From assembly GCA_003660555.1 (NCBI GenBank), contig QMUK01000061.1:1-8065 (forward strand): a stretch of DNA of 8,065 nt, read 5' to 3'. The notes beneath the pieces were generated by a model. That model was not told the origin of the DNA. It saw only the letters and a list, made by a program, of their open reading frames with translations, and ran no database searches. The translations under genes and the position numbers were made by a program. Numbering within the stretch: the first letter of the stretch is position 1; every line of letters begins with the position of its first letter. Source of the stretch: Thermococci archaeon. GTDB taxonomy: Archaea > Hadarchaeota > B88-G9. Of this stretch, positions 1 through 4,969 are shown piece by piece.

Positions 1-1
1 A

Positions 2-397
2 CTAGAAGCAATAAAGGAATTTTCTGGTGTATTAAAGACCTCAGTTAGAATAGACCCAATAATACCCGGAATCAATGATTCTGAAAATGAAATAAGATCG
101 TTAATAGAGGAAATATCCAAGAGCGGAGCAGATCAGGTAATAACCTCTACGTATAAACCGAGACCAAGCGATTGGAAGAGACTCAATTCAGTTTTCAGGA
201 TAAAGGCAGACTTTTCAAGAAAAGTAGGTAACTCCAGGTACCTACCGAAGGAATACAGATTCAACTTGATCTCATTGGTCAGAGAGATTTCCCTCGAATA
301 TGGATTGGAGTTCTCCAGCTGTAGAGAGGGATTTCCAAATTTAAATACAGACATTTGTGACGGATTCGATGCCAATCTCATCGGGAGTAGGTGGTGA
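2..397 (+). CDS. Radical SAM protein, SPL/DNA-photolyase-like family, C-terminal part (5' end outside window)
   Basis: Frame 2 is open from the window edge to a TGA at 395-397, giving 131 residues of a C-terminus. The stretch RIDPIIPGIND (residues about 16-26), followed by GADQVITSTYKPRP (about 42-55), is the pattern seen late in the barrel of spore-photoproduct-lyase-like radical SAM proteins of archaea. The tail contains CREGFP and a second cysteine in DICDG, resembling the cysteine-containing tails of this family. The CxxxCxxC cluster motif that would prove radical SAM chemistry lies upstream, outside the window, so the family call rests on tail similarity from memory. The substrate is unknown. 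The next gene starts 4 nt after this stop and its ribosome-binding site (GGTGA, 393-397) lies inside the last codons here, so the two are probably co-transcribed and translationally coupled. Confidence 0.7.
   Translation, partial: LEAIKEFSGVLKTSVRIDPIIPGINDSENEIRSLIEEISKSGADQVITSTYKPRPSDWKRLNSVFRIKADFSRKVGNSRYLPKEYRFNLISLVREISLEYGLEFSSCREGFPNLNTDICDGFDANLIGSRW
393..397 (+). promoter_or_regulatory. Ribosome-binding site deciding the HD gene start
   Basis: GGTGA, complementary to the archaeal 16S rRNA 3' end, lies 4 nt before ATG 402. It supports that start over the longer reading from ATG 357. It overlaps the stop region of the preceding gene. Confidence 0.65.
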
Positions 398-401
398 AGG
401 T

Positions 402-965
402 ATGAACTTAGAGGAGTACTTGGAAGAGATATGGCGCTTGTGCTATAAATTCATGGAGCAATTCCCAGGACACGACATGGATCACGTTAGGAGGGTCTAC
501 GAGAATTGTCTCCTCATACTAGAGAGAGAAACGGGAGATCCATGGGTCGTCTTACCAGCTGCTATACTCCACGACATAGCCAGGGGGAAAGAAAATCACG
601 CAATTGAAAGTGGAAAAATGGCAGAAAAACTGCTAAAGGAAATAAAATATCCCGAGGATAAAATACCAAGGATAGTGAGGGCAATAGAGTCCCATAGCTT
701 CTCTGGCAACAGAAGACCATTGGACAGGGAGTCGAAGATACTCTGGGATGCAGACAATTTAGATGCCATTGGAGCGGTAGGGATAGCTAGAGCGTTCCTC
801 TACAGCGGAGCTAACGGAAGGGGGATAAGGGAGACAATAGAACACTTCAAGGAGAAACTCCTTAGACTGAAGGACATGATGTACACTGAGACAGGTAAGG
901 AAATTGCAAAGAGAAGACATGAATTCATGCTCAATTTCTTGAGAGAGCTAGAATCTGAACTTTGA
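402..965 (+). CDS. HD-domain phosphohydrolase (YedJ-like)
   Basis: This encodes 187 residues with the metal-binding pattern of HD-superfamily phosphohydrolases: His28 in GHDMDHVRRV, the HD doublet His57-Asp58 in AAILHDIARG, His98 in AIESHSFSG and Asp116/Asp118 in LWDADNLDAIG. These proteins are metal-dependent cytosolic hydrolases of phosphoester substrates; the exact substrate cannot be told from sequence. An upstream ATG at 357 would overlap the radical SAM gene by 41 nt. ATG 402 is chosen because GGTGA (393-397) sits 4 nt before it and the HD domain begins soon afterwards. The gene follows the radical SAM gene with a 4-nt gap, probably in one operon. Its TGA (963-965) directly abuts the stop codon of the convergent regulator gene. 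Confidence 0.88.
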   Translation: MNLEEYLEEIWRLCYKFMEQFPGHDMDHVRRVYENCLLILERETGDPWVVLPAAILHDIARGKENHAIESGKMAEKLLKEIKYPEDKIPRIVRAIESHSFSGNRRPLDRESKILWDADNLDAIGAVGIARAFLYSGANGRGIRETIEHFKEKLLRLKDMMYTETGKEIAKRRHEFMLNFLRELESEL

Positions 966-1634
966 TCACTCGTACTTGTAGTAGAATCTATTAAGTCTTT
1001 TCTGATAGCAGCTGAGACACATTCTCCTGTTCAAGTAAGTCCTCATGCAATTAGGACAAACAGGTAATCCGCAAACCGAACAATCCTCTACTTTCTCCTT
1101 CGGTATTACCTTTCCGCAAACGGAACATCTAGTTATCTTACTCATAGTCTCGAAGACGTATCTGAATGCCCTTTCAGGGCTCTTTTTTAAGTCATCTAGT
1201 AGCTCTCTTGCTCTATCTATTGATATGCCCAATTCACTTGATACCGTTTCTGCAGAGATGGACTTCGATGCTCTTAGCAAATCATCTGGTGTCTTTATGT
1301 TTGGATTCCTCTCATATATCAACTCAACTAATTTCGATATGGATCTGTCTTCGGATTCAACCTTTAATTCACCGTCAAAGTAAACGTAAAACGAGACGTC
1401 TCTGAAAGAGTACAGTTTCACAGGTCTATCTCCCGAAGAGTTCCATCTGCTCTCTAGAAGCCCAATTCTCTCTAACTCCTTCAGTTTCCTAACGATTATG
1501 CTCTCTGACTTGTCCATAACTCTGGCTATCTCAGCGGGGTACATTTCCCCATTCTGCCGTATTATCCCGAGAATCTTCATATTAGTGGGATTCGTTATTG
1601 TTCTCAGGAGCTTTACTGCATCAACGCCCTTCAA
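966..1634 (-). CDS. Winged-helix (ArsR/MarR-like) transcriptional regulator with C-terminal eight-cysteine zinc module
   Basis: This encodes 222 residues. Residues 1-80 read as a winged helix: TNPTNMKILGIIRQNGEM, a helix-turn-helix around PAEIARVMDKSESIIVRKLKELERIGLL, then a wing SRWNSSGDRPVKLYSF. A linker with a second helical HTH-like stretch (about 126-150, SISAETVSSELGISIDRARE) follows. The C-terminus (170-209) has four CxxC pairs: C170/C173, C185/C188, C193/C196 and C206/C209, spaced x11, x4 and x9. That is a cross-brace layout reminiscent of FYVE/RING/B-box fingers, likely binding two zinc ions. The start is TTG at 1634, because a strong AGGTG site lies 6 nt upstream and no ATG or GTG fits. 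It is expected to be a cytosolic DNA-binding protein; target genes are unknown. It is divergent from dphB, and a perfect dyad in its own promoter suggests autoregulation. The zinc module might instead bind protein or RNA. Confidence 0.82.
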   Translation of the reverse strand: MKGVDAVKLLRTITNPTNMKILGIIRQNGEMYPAEIARVMDKSESIIVRKLKELERIGLLESRWNSSGDRPVKLYSFRDVSFYVYFDGELKVESEDRSISKLVELIYERNPNIKTPDDLLRASKSISAETVSSELGISIDRARELLDDLKKSPERAFRYVFETMSKITRCSVCGKVIPKEKVEDCSVCGLPVCPNCMRTYLNRRMCLSCYQKRLNRFYYKYE

Positions 1635-1639
1635 AGTCC

Positions 1640-1644
1640 CACCT
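1640..1644 (-). promoter_or_regulatory. Ribosome-binding site supporting a TTG start
   Basis: Read on the minus strand this is AGGTG, followed 5 nt later (1639-1635) by TTG 1634-1632. It matches the archaeal anti-SD well and justifies the TTG start of the winged-helix regulator. Confidence 0.65.
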
Positions 1645-1650
1645 AAGAGA

Positions 1651-1671
1651 ATTTAACCTCAAAAGTTAAAT
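1651..1671. repeat. Perfect dyad (7-bp arms, 7-nt spacer), candidate operator
   Basis: ATTTAAC (1651-1657) and GTTAAAT (1665-1671) are perfect inverted copies separated by 7 nt, so arm centres are 14 bp apart. The distal arm coincides with the putative TATA box of the minus-strand regulator gene and the dyad centre is 27 bp before its start codon. A dimeric winged-helix protein bound here would block that promoter. The operator role is an inference from position and symmetry. Confidence 0.5.
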
Positions 1672-1678
1672 ACTTTAC
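1666..1678 (-). promoter_or_regulatory. Putative BRE/TATA promoter of the winged-helix regulator
   Basis: On the minus strand a purine-rich GTAAAG precedes TATTTAA (1672-1666), fitting the archaeal BRE-TATA order. A start of transcription about 26 nt downstream would fall near 1643-1646, giving a leader of roughly 9-12 nt that just holds the AGGTG site. A second AT-rich candidate, TTTATC near 1690-1685, cannot be excluded. Confidence 0.4.
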
Positions 1679-1700
1679 CTCTATAGATAAACCTAGTGAT

Positions 1701-1707
1701 TTTATAA
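1701..1707 (+). promoter_or_regulatory. Putative TATA box of dphB
   Basis: TTTATAA is centred on 1704. Transcription starting about 26-30 nt downstream would begin around 1730-1734, only a few bases before ATG 1736, so dphB mRNA is likely leaderless or nearly so. No Shine-Dalgarno sequence is placed for that ATG. Confidence 0.55.
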
Positions 1708-1735
1708 GATAAAAAAGGAAAAAATAGTGAGAAAA

Positions 1736-2500
1736 ATGGGAGGACTTTACCTAGTCGGAATCGGCTTAGGGGAAAAGGGGATATCAGTAAAGGGGCTTGA
1801 AATCGCTAGGAAGTCAGATATGGTACTACTAGATAGCTATACAAATGTGATAGATGAGAACAAAGTGAAAACGCTATCTGGACTAATAGGAAAAGAGGTG
1901 AGATTGGCTGATAGAACATCGCTTGAGGAGAACATAGATCCTCTCATAGAGGAATCCAAGAAAAAGAGAATATGTATTCTAGTCCCTGGGGATCCTCTGC
2001 TGGGAACGACGCATATTTCCATAGTAGTCAGGGCTAGAGAGTTAGGTGTTAAATGCGAAGTCATACCAGGAGCTTCTATATTCTCCTCCATTGGTCTAAC
2101 AGGACTATCTCCATATAAATTCGGTAGGACAGTTACTATTCCTCATTTAGAGAAATCATTCAAACCGAGGTCATTCTACTACCAAATCAAGCTGAACAAG
2201 GACGTTGGCTTACACACCCTAGTGCTTTTAGACACAGAGAGGGGAGGTATGAGTCCGAGTGTTGCAGTAACTATTTTAGACGAAATAGAAAATGAGGAGA
2301 GACTTGGGGTAGTGTCAAATAGTGACCTAATCTTCGTTCTATCTAGAATTGGAGAGGAGAACCAGCACATATGTCTCGATAGATTGGAATCAGTTATATC
2401 CAAGGAATTCGGCCCACCCCCACATTCATTGGTCTTACCAGGGAAAATAGACGAAGTGGAAAGAGAAATGATCAAAGCGCTATTTGGGGTTGAGGTCTAA
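1736..2500 (+). CDS. dphB: Diphthine synthase (diphthamide biosynthesis methyltransferase)
   Basis: This 254-residue protein matches the archaeal diphthine synthase family in length and landmarks. It is a SAM-dependent methyltransferase of the tetrapyrrole-methylase fold that methylates the modified histidine of elongation factor 2 in the diphthamide pathway. Visible motifs: N-terminal GGLYLVGIGLGEKG (2-15), LLDSYTN (31-37), VPGDPLLGTTH (83-93), IPGASIFSSIGLTGLSPYKFG (110-130, SAM-site region), GLHTLVLLDTE (158-168), and C-terminal PPPHSLVLPGKIDEVE (227-242). ATG 1736 is chosen because the family begins with Met shortly before LYLVG and a TATA box is centred 32 nt upstream. GTG 1727, three codons earlier, is the alternative. 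The gene is transcribed alone, away from the winged-helix regulator and towards lsm. Confidence 0.93.
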   Translation: MGGLYLVGIGLGEKGISVKGLEIARKSDMVLLDSYTNVIDENKVKTLSGLIGKEVRLADRTSLEENIDPLIEESKKKRICILVPGDPLLGTTHISIVVRARELGVKCEVIPGASIFSSIGLTGLSPYKFGRTVTIPHLEKSFKPRSFYYQIKLNKDVGLHTLVLLDTERGGMSPSVAVTILDEIENEERLGVVSNSDLIFVLSRIGEENQHICLDRLESVISKEFGPPPHSLVLPGKIDEVEREMIKALFGVEV

Positions 2501-2558
2501 CTAAATGTGGTCCTAAACATAATTGAGGAATGGCAAACGTGACTTACGTAGTTTTAAT

Positions 2559-2578
2559 CTCACTAGTACATTAGTGAG
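2559..2578. repeat. Perfect inverted repeat between convergent dphB and lsm
   Basis: CTCACTA (2559-2565) and TAGTGAG (2572-2578) form a perfect 7-bp stem with a 6-nt loop. It is the only clear structure in the 117-bp gap between the ends of dphB and lsm, which holds no convincing ORF, C/D-box RNA or tRNA. It could assist 3'-end formation for both transcripts, although archaeal terminators are usually U-tracts rather than hairpins and no long T-run follows. Confidence 0.45.
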
Positions 2579-2617
2579 GACAGTTGGCCATCCACTTAGA
2601 TCAGTAAGCAAATTTGT

Positions 2618-2869
2618 CTATCTCTCCAAGAAAATAATTCTAGTGACGTTATGTCCCCTAAAGGCAATCCCTACTCCTTCTACTACCTCGAACCTCTCTT
2701 CCCCATCTATTTCTCTCTTCTCTTTAACTCTCTCCAAGTATATGTTCCCGTGCTTCTCTTCGTAAGAGGAAAGGAAGCCACGATAGACTTTCCCGTCGAA
2801 AGTGTGAACTTCTACCAATTTCCCCAAGTTTCTCTCAAATTCGTCCCAGTATTTCCTTTTGGCCGGCAT
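2618..2869 (-). CDS. Sm-like archaeal protein (Lsm/SmAP)
   Basis: This encodes 83 residues, the usual size of an archaeal Sm-like protein, a subunit of ring-shaped RNA-binding complexes. The Sm1 region is about residues 15-48 (LGKLVEVHTFDGKVYRGFL, then HGNIYLERV) and Sm2 about 67-81 (VGIAFRGHNVTRIIF, with the conserved RG and the hydrophobic pattern). Between them is a charged loop, KEKREIDGEERFEVVE. The frame stays open upstream to 2944, but ATG 2869 is chosen: it is preceded by GAGGTGAGGTG, and the Sm fold starts soon after a short basic tail. The upstream zinc-protein gene ends in TGATG, where its stop and this start share one base, so translation is probably coupled. The Sm1 aspartate usually seen before the asparagine is replaced here by a Glu/Lys/His stretch. 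Confidence 0.9.
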   Translation of the reverse strand: MPAKRKYWDEFERNLGKLVEVHTFDGKVYRGFLSSYEEKHGNIYLERVKEKREIDGEERFEVVEGVGIAFRGHNVTRIIFLER

Positions 2870-3036
2870 CACCTCACCTCTATACAACTGTGGAGTTTCT
2901 GACACACCTCTTTCACTGACGGACTGCAAATTATCCTTCCACAACTGCTACATCGCAGCAAGTGTTCAGAGCACAGCATGGAGCCACAGTAAGTACACAC
3001 AGCGACGCTTTCTCTTCCACAGTACACGCACTTCAT
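2869..3036 (-). CDS. Small cysteine-rich zinc-finger protein (55 aa) upstream of lsm
   Basis: This is a short ORF of 55 residues starting MKCVYCGRESVAVC and ending CIEVR. Eleven cysteines and two histidines are present. The core is C3-x2-C6-x7-C14-x2-C17-x4-C22-x2-H25-x3-C29-x2-C32-x4-C37, a cross-brace pattern resembling AN1, HIT or B-box fingers that should bind two or more zinc ions. C45, H49 and C51 follow. ATG 3036 is the only usable start before an in-frame stop. A BRE/TATA-like element centred about 27 nt upstream predicts a leaderless mRNA. The stop TGA overlaps the lsm ATG by one base, a strong sign that this is a translated gene. It is not the ribosomal protein L37e that often neighbours lsm in archaea: the L37e motifs are absent. 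Function unknown; an adaptor or RNA-related role beside Lsm is an inference. Confidence 0.8.
   Translation of the reverse strand: MKCVYCGRESVAVCTYCGSMLCSEHLLRCSSCGRIICSPSVKEVCQKLHSCIEVR
2870..2880 (-). promoter_or_regulatory. Duplicated ribosome-binding site for lsm
   Basis: The minus strand reads GAGGTGAGGTG immediately before ATG 2869-2867, i.e. two overlapping GAGGTG units inside the last codons of the zinc-protein gene. The upstream copy has the better spacing (5 nt). It fixes the lsm start and indicates translational coupling. Confidence 0.65.
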
Positions 3037-3059
3037 GCTCTCTCTATAGACTGTTGAGG

Positions 3060-3074
3060 CTTTAGACTTTTTCG
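3060..3074 (-). promoter_or_regulatory. Putative BRE/TATA promoter of the zinc-protein/lsm operon
   Basis: On the minus strand a purine-rich BRE-like CGAAAAAG (3074-3067) precedes TCTAAAG (3066-3060). Its centre is 27 nt from the A of ATG 3036, the spacing expected if transcription starts at the start codon itself. No Shine-Dalgarno is evident at that ATG, consistent with a leaderless transcript. Confidence 0.5.
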
Positions 3075-3082
3075 GTAACCAC

Positions 3083-3106
3083 GTGTTGTCTAGTCACTAG
3101 AAACAC
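3083..3106. repeat. Long dyad (11-bp arms with one bulged base) upstream of the zinc-protein/lsm promoter
   Basis: GTGTT (3083-3087), a bulged G (3088) and TCTAGT (3089-3094) are mirrored around C3095 by ACTAGA (3096-3101) and AACAC (3102-3106). The inner 13 bp is a perfect palindrome. It lies in the 82-bp gap between the end of the archaemetzincin gene and the zinc-protein gene, 8 bp upstream of the BRE-like element. It may be an operator for the downstream operon or a 3'-end element for glyA-amzA; position alone does not decide. Confidence 0.5.
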
Positions 3107-3118
3107 TACACACAAGTT

Positions 3119-3640
3119 TCAAACTTCGTTGGAGAAAGCCATCATCATGGATCTAGAGCACATGGGACAGAATTTCGCATCTTTTTCGTCAGTGTCTCTC
3201 ACTGTGTTGGAGAAGTACATGACGCATTTTGGATCCGAACAATGCTTCAGTCCTAGCAAATGGCCTATTTCGTGTAACACTTCTTTTTTAAGCCTCTCAA
3301 CCAGTATTTCTCCACTGCCTAACCTGTGTATTGAGACTAGACCAGCACCCAACTTTGGACTAGCTAATCCGAATACGAAGTTGAATCCCCTGACGAACAA
3401 ATCCCCCTCCATAATCCCTAGAATTAGTTCTCTCTTTTTTCTGAACTTGCTCAGTTCAATTAATATTAACTCTGCATTGTATTGTCCTCTGCTGGGATCA
3501 TAGCTTCTCTCCTTTATTTTGCTAGCGTCTCTAATTTCATGCACTTCTATGTTCATCGATGGAATTTCTGAGTGCAGAAAGCTAACTATTTCCTCTGGAA
3601 CCTTACACTCCAGACCTACTATCTCCAACTTCAAGCCCAT
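3119..3640 (-). CDS. amzA: Archaemetzincin-family zinc metalloprotease
   Basis: This 173-residue protein carries the archaemetzincin signature: HEIGHLLGLKH (residues 123-133; zinc ligands H123, H127, H133, catalytic E124), directly followed by C134-x4-C139-V-M141 and then C158-x2-C161, the extra structural zinc site of this family. Length is normal for archaeal members. It is expected to be a cytosolic aminopeptidase-type metalloprotease; no signal peptide is seen and the physiological substrate is unknown. The gene overlaps the end of glyA by 10 nt, so it is almost certainly translated from the glyA mRNA. ATG 3640 is used here, but AGGGG sits directly against it. TTG 3634 would have that site 6 nt upstream, a 4-nt TTGA overlap with the glyA stop and an N-terminus MKLEIVG, and is a fair alternative. 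Confidence 0.93.
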   Translation of the reverse strand: MGLKLEIVGLECKVPEEIVSFLHSEIPSMNIEVHEIRDASKIKERSYDPSRGQYNAELILIELSKFRKKRELILGIMEGDLFVRGFNFVFGLASPKLGAGLVSIHRLGSGEILVERLKKEVLHEIGHLLGLKHCSDPKCVMYFSNTVRDTDEKDAKFCPMCSRSMMMAFSNEV

Positions 3641-4926
3641 CCCCTTATTTTCAGATATTCATACGCTTTCCCAGATTCAAAACAGTATTTTACTTCTTGG
3701 AACTCTCTTCTGAATTCTCTAACGTCTTCTGCCACTCTCTTCTCCCCCTCTTTGTCTATTATGACTCTCTTCATGAATTCCGCTATTTCTTCCATCTCAG
3801 ACTTCCCCATTCCAAGTCTAGTTACCTCAGAAGTACCGAGTCTTAGACCCCCGGGGTTCCTGAAATTTCTCCCCTCAGCGAGATCCCAAGGTAGGAGATT
3901 CCTATTTACTATGATGTTAGCCCTCTCCAATTTCTTCTCTAAATCTCCCCCTAGTCCGTACTTAGTCACGTCTACCACTACTTGGTGGCTTTCTGTAAAT
4001 CCTTTGTGTTCACAGAGCACATCGAATCCTCTTTCATACAACGCTTGGGCTAGAGATTTAGCATTCTCAATTATTTTCTTGGAGTACTCCTTTCCATATT
4101 CCATCATCTCAGCTAGAGCGATGGCTAATCCAGCCACATTGTGCAAATGGTGATTGCTCACTAAGCCAGGAAAAGTCGCTTTATCAATTCGTTCTCTTAA
4201 ATCATCGTAGCAGAGGACCATTCCGTGCTGAGGTCCTGGGAAAGTCTTGTGAGTACTGCTTGAAATAACCTGAGCTCCCTCTCTCAATGGATCTTGGAAC
4301 TTCCCTCCTGCGATTAAACCTAAAACGTGGGAGGCATCGTAAGCAACGAAAGCATCAACTTCTTTCGCTACTTCACTTAACTCCTTCACGGGATGTGGGA
4401 ACAGAAATACGCTAGCACCAAACAGTACTAGCTTTGGCTCTTCATTCCTTATTATTTCCGATGACTTATCTACATCGATGTTCATCTCTTCATTGTCGAA
4501 CTCGAAGTATAGTAGCCTTAGACCGTGCACTTTTCCTGCAGCTCCGATTTTTCCCATGCTTATGTGCCCACCACTGGGTATTTTCAAGGCAACCATTTTG
4601 TCTCCTGGCTCAGTGAGAGCGGAGTAGACTACCAAGTTTGCCACCACGCCAGATACAGGCTGTACGTTGGCGTGTTCTGCCCCGAAGAGCTCCTTAGCCA
4701 ATTCCATTGCTATTTCCTCTACGGGATCTATGTATTTGCACCCAGCGTATACTCTATCCCCAGGCATCCCCTCAGCGTACCTATGGGAGAAGTCCGAGAT
4801 CATGGCCTCCTTTACAGCCTGGCTAACTATGTTTTCGCTAGCTATTAAGTTGATTGTTTCTTTCATCCATTTGTGATGTTCCGAAATTAACCTAAAAACC
4901 TCTTGATATTTCTCCAATGCGTCCAT
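3631..4926 (-). CDS. glyA: Serine hydroxymethyltransferase
   Basis: This 431-residue PLP enzyme interconverts serine and glycine with transfer of a one-carbon unit to a pterin cofactor. The family features are clear: INLIASENIVS (25-35), SHRYAEGMPGDRVYAGCKYID (47-67), VQPVSGVVANL (88-98), VAYDASHVLGL (194-204, with the PLP-contacting Asp and His) and SSSTHKTFPGPQHG (222-235), where Lys227 is the Schiff-base lysine, then LRLGTSEVTRLGM near the C-terminus. Length is typical of archaeal SHMT. In Sulfolobus solfataricus the SHMT works with a modified pterin (sulfopterin) rather than folate; whether that holds here is unknown. ATG 4926 fits a TATA element centred about 36 nt upstream. Divergent from gcvTHP, which shares its product and cofactor; overlaps amzA at the 3' end. 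Confidence 0.97.
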   Translation of the reverse strand: MDALEKYQEVFRLISEHHKWMKETINLIASENIVSQAVKEAMISDFSHRYAEGMPGDRVYAGCKYIDPVEEIAMELAKELFGAEHANVQPVSGVVANLVVYSALTEPGDKMVALKIPSGGHISMGKIGAAGKVHGLRLLYFEFDNEEMNIDVDKSSEIIRNEEPKLVLFGASVFLFPHPVKELSEVAKEVDAFVAYDASHVLGLIAGGKFQDPLREGAQVISSSTHKTFPGPQHGMVLCYDDLRERIDKATFPGLVSNHHLHNVAGLAIALAEMMEYGKEYSKKIIENAKSLAQALYERGFDVLCEHKGFTESHQVVVDVTKYGLGGDLEKKLERANIIVNRNLLPWDLAEGRNFRNPGGLRLGTSEVTRLGMGKSEMEEIAEFMKRVIIDKEGEKRVAEDVREFRREFQEVKYCFESGKAYEYLKIRGWA

Positions 4927-4955
4927 ATGAGATGCCCCCGAGTGAAACTCTAGGA

Positions 4956-4969
4956 AAGATTTAAGTCTT
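4956..4969. promoter_or_regulatory. Near-palindromic TATA element, probable bidirectional promoter for glyA and gcvT
   Basis: AAGATTTAAGTCTT is a dyad with one mismatched pair around TTAA (4961-4964). Read rightwards it gives GGAAAGA then TTTAAG; read leftwards AGAAGA then CTTAAAT, so each direction has a purine-rich BRE-like flank and a TATA core. The centre (4962.5) is 36.5 nt from the glyA ATG and 34.5 nt from the gcvT TTG, predicting leaders of about 8-10 nt on both sides. No second convincing TATA box is present in the 70-bp gap. Confidence 0.55.

Noticed and set aside
357-401. N-terminal extension of the HD protein from ATG 357
   Set aside because: It would overlap the radical SAM gene by 41 nt and encodes a stretch without family character (MTDSMPISSGVGGEG). 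ATG 402 has its own GGTGA site.
1045-1405. Plus-strand ORFs opposite the winged-helix regulator
   Set aside because: They are antisense shadows of a gene with clear HTH and zinc motifs; their peptides show no family resemblance and no ribosome-binding site was evident.
1727-1735. GTG 1727 as dphB start
   Set aside because: The family normally begins a few residues before LYLVG, and ATG 1736 gives that. GTG would sit only about 23 nt from the TATA centre. It cannot be fully excluded.
2501-2617. C/D-box sRNA or small ORF in the dphB/lsm gap
   Set aside because: No RTGATGA box paired with a CTGA box was found on either strand, and short frames there hit stops quickly.
2870-2944. N-terminal extension of Lsm up to 2944
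   Set aside because: That stretch is the zinc-protein gene in another frame. The strong GAGGTGAGGTG site and the size of Sm-like proteins point to ATG 2869.
2869-3036. Small zinc protein as ribosomal protein L37e
   Set aside because: L37e neighbours lsm in many archaea, but its basic N-terminus and CxxCG-plus-CGFG pattern are absent, and the Cys count and spacing differ.
3114-3126. Palindrome AAGTTT-C-AAACTT across the archaemetzincin stop codon
   Set aside because: It is 13 bp, mostly within coding sequence, AT-rich and without a further feature; likely chance.
3129-4153. Plus-strand ORFs opposite amzA and glyA
   Set aside because: They lie antisense to strongly conserved enzymes and are Ser/Leu/Pro-rich, as expected for shadow frames.
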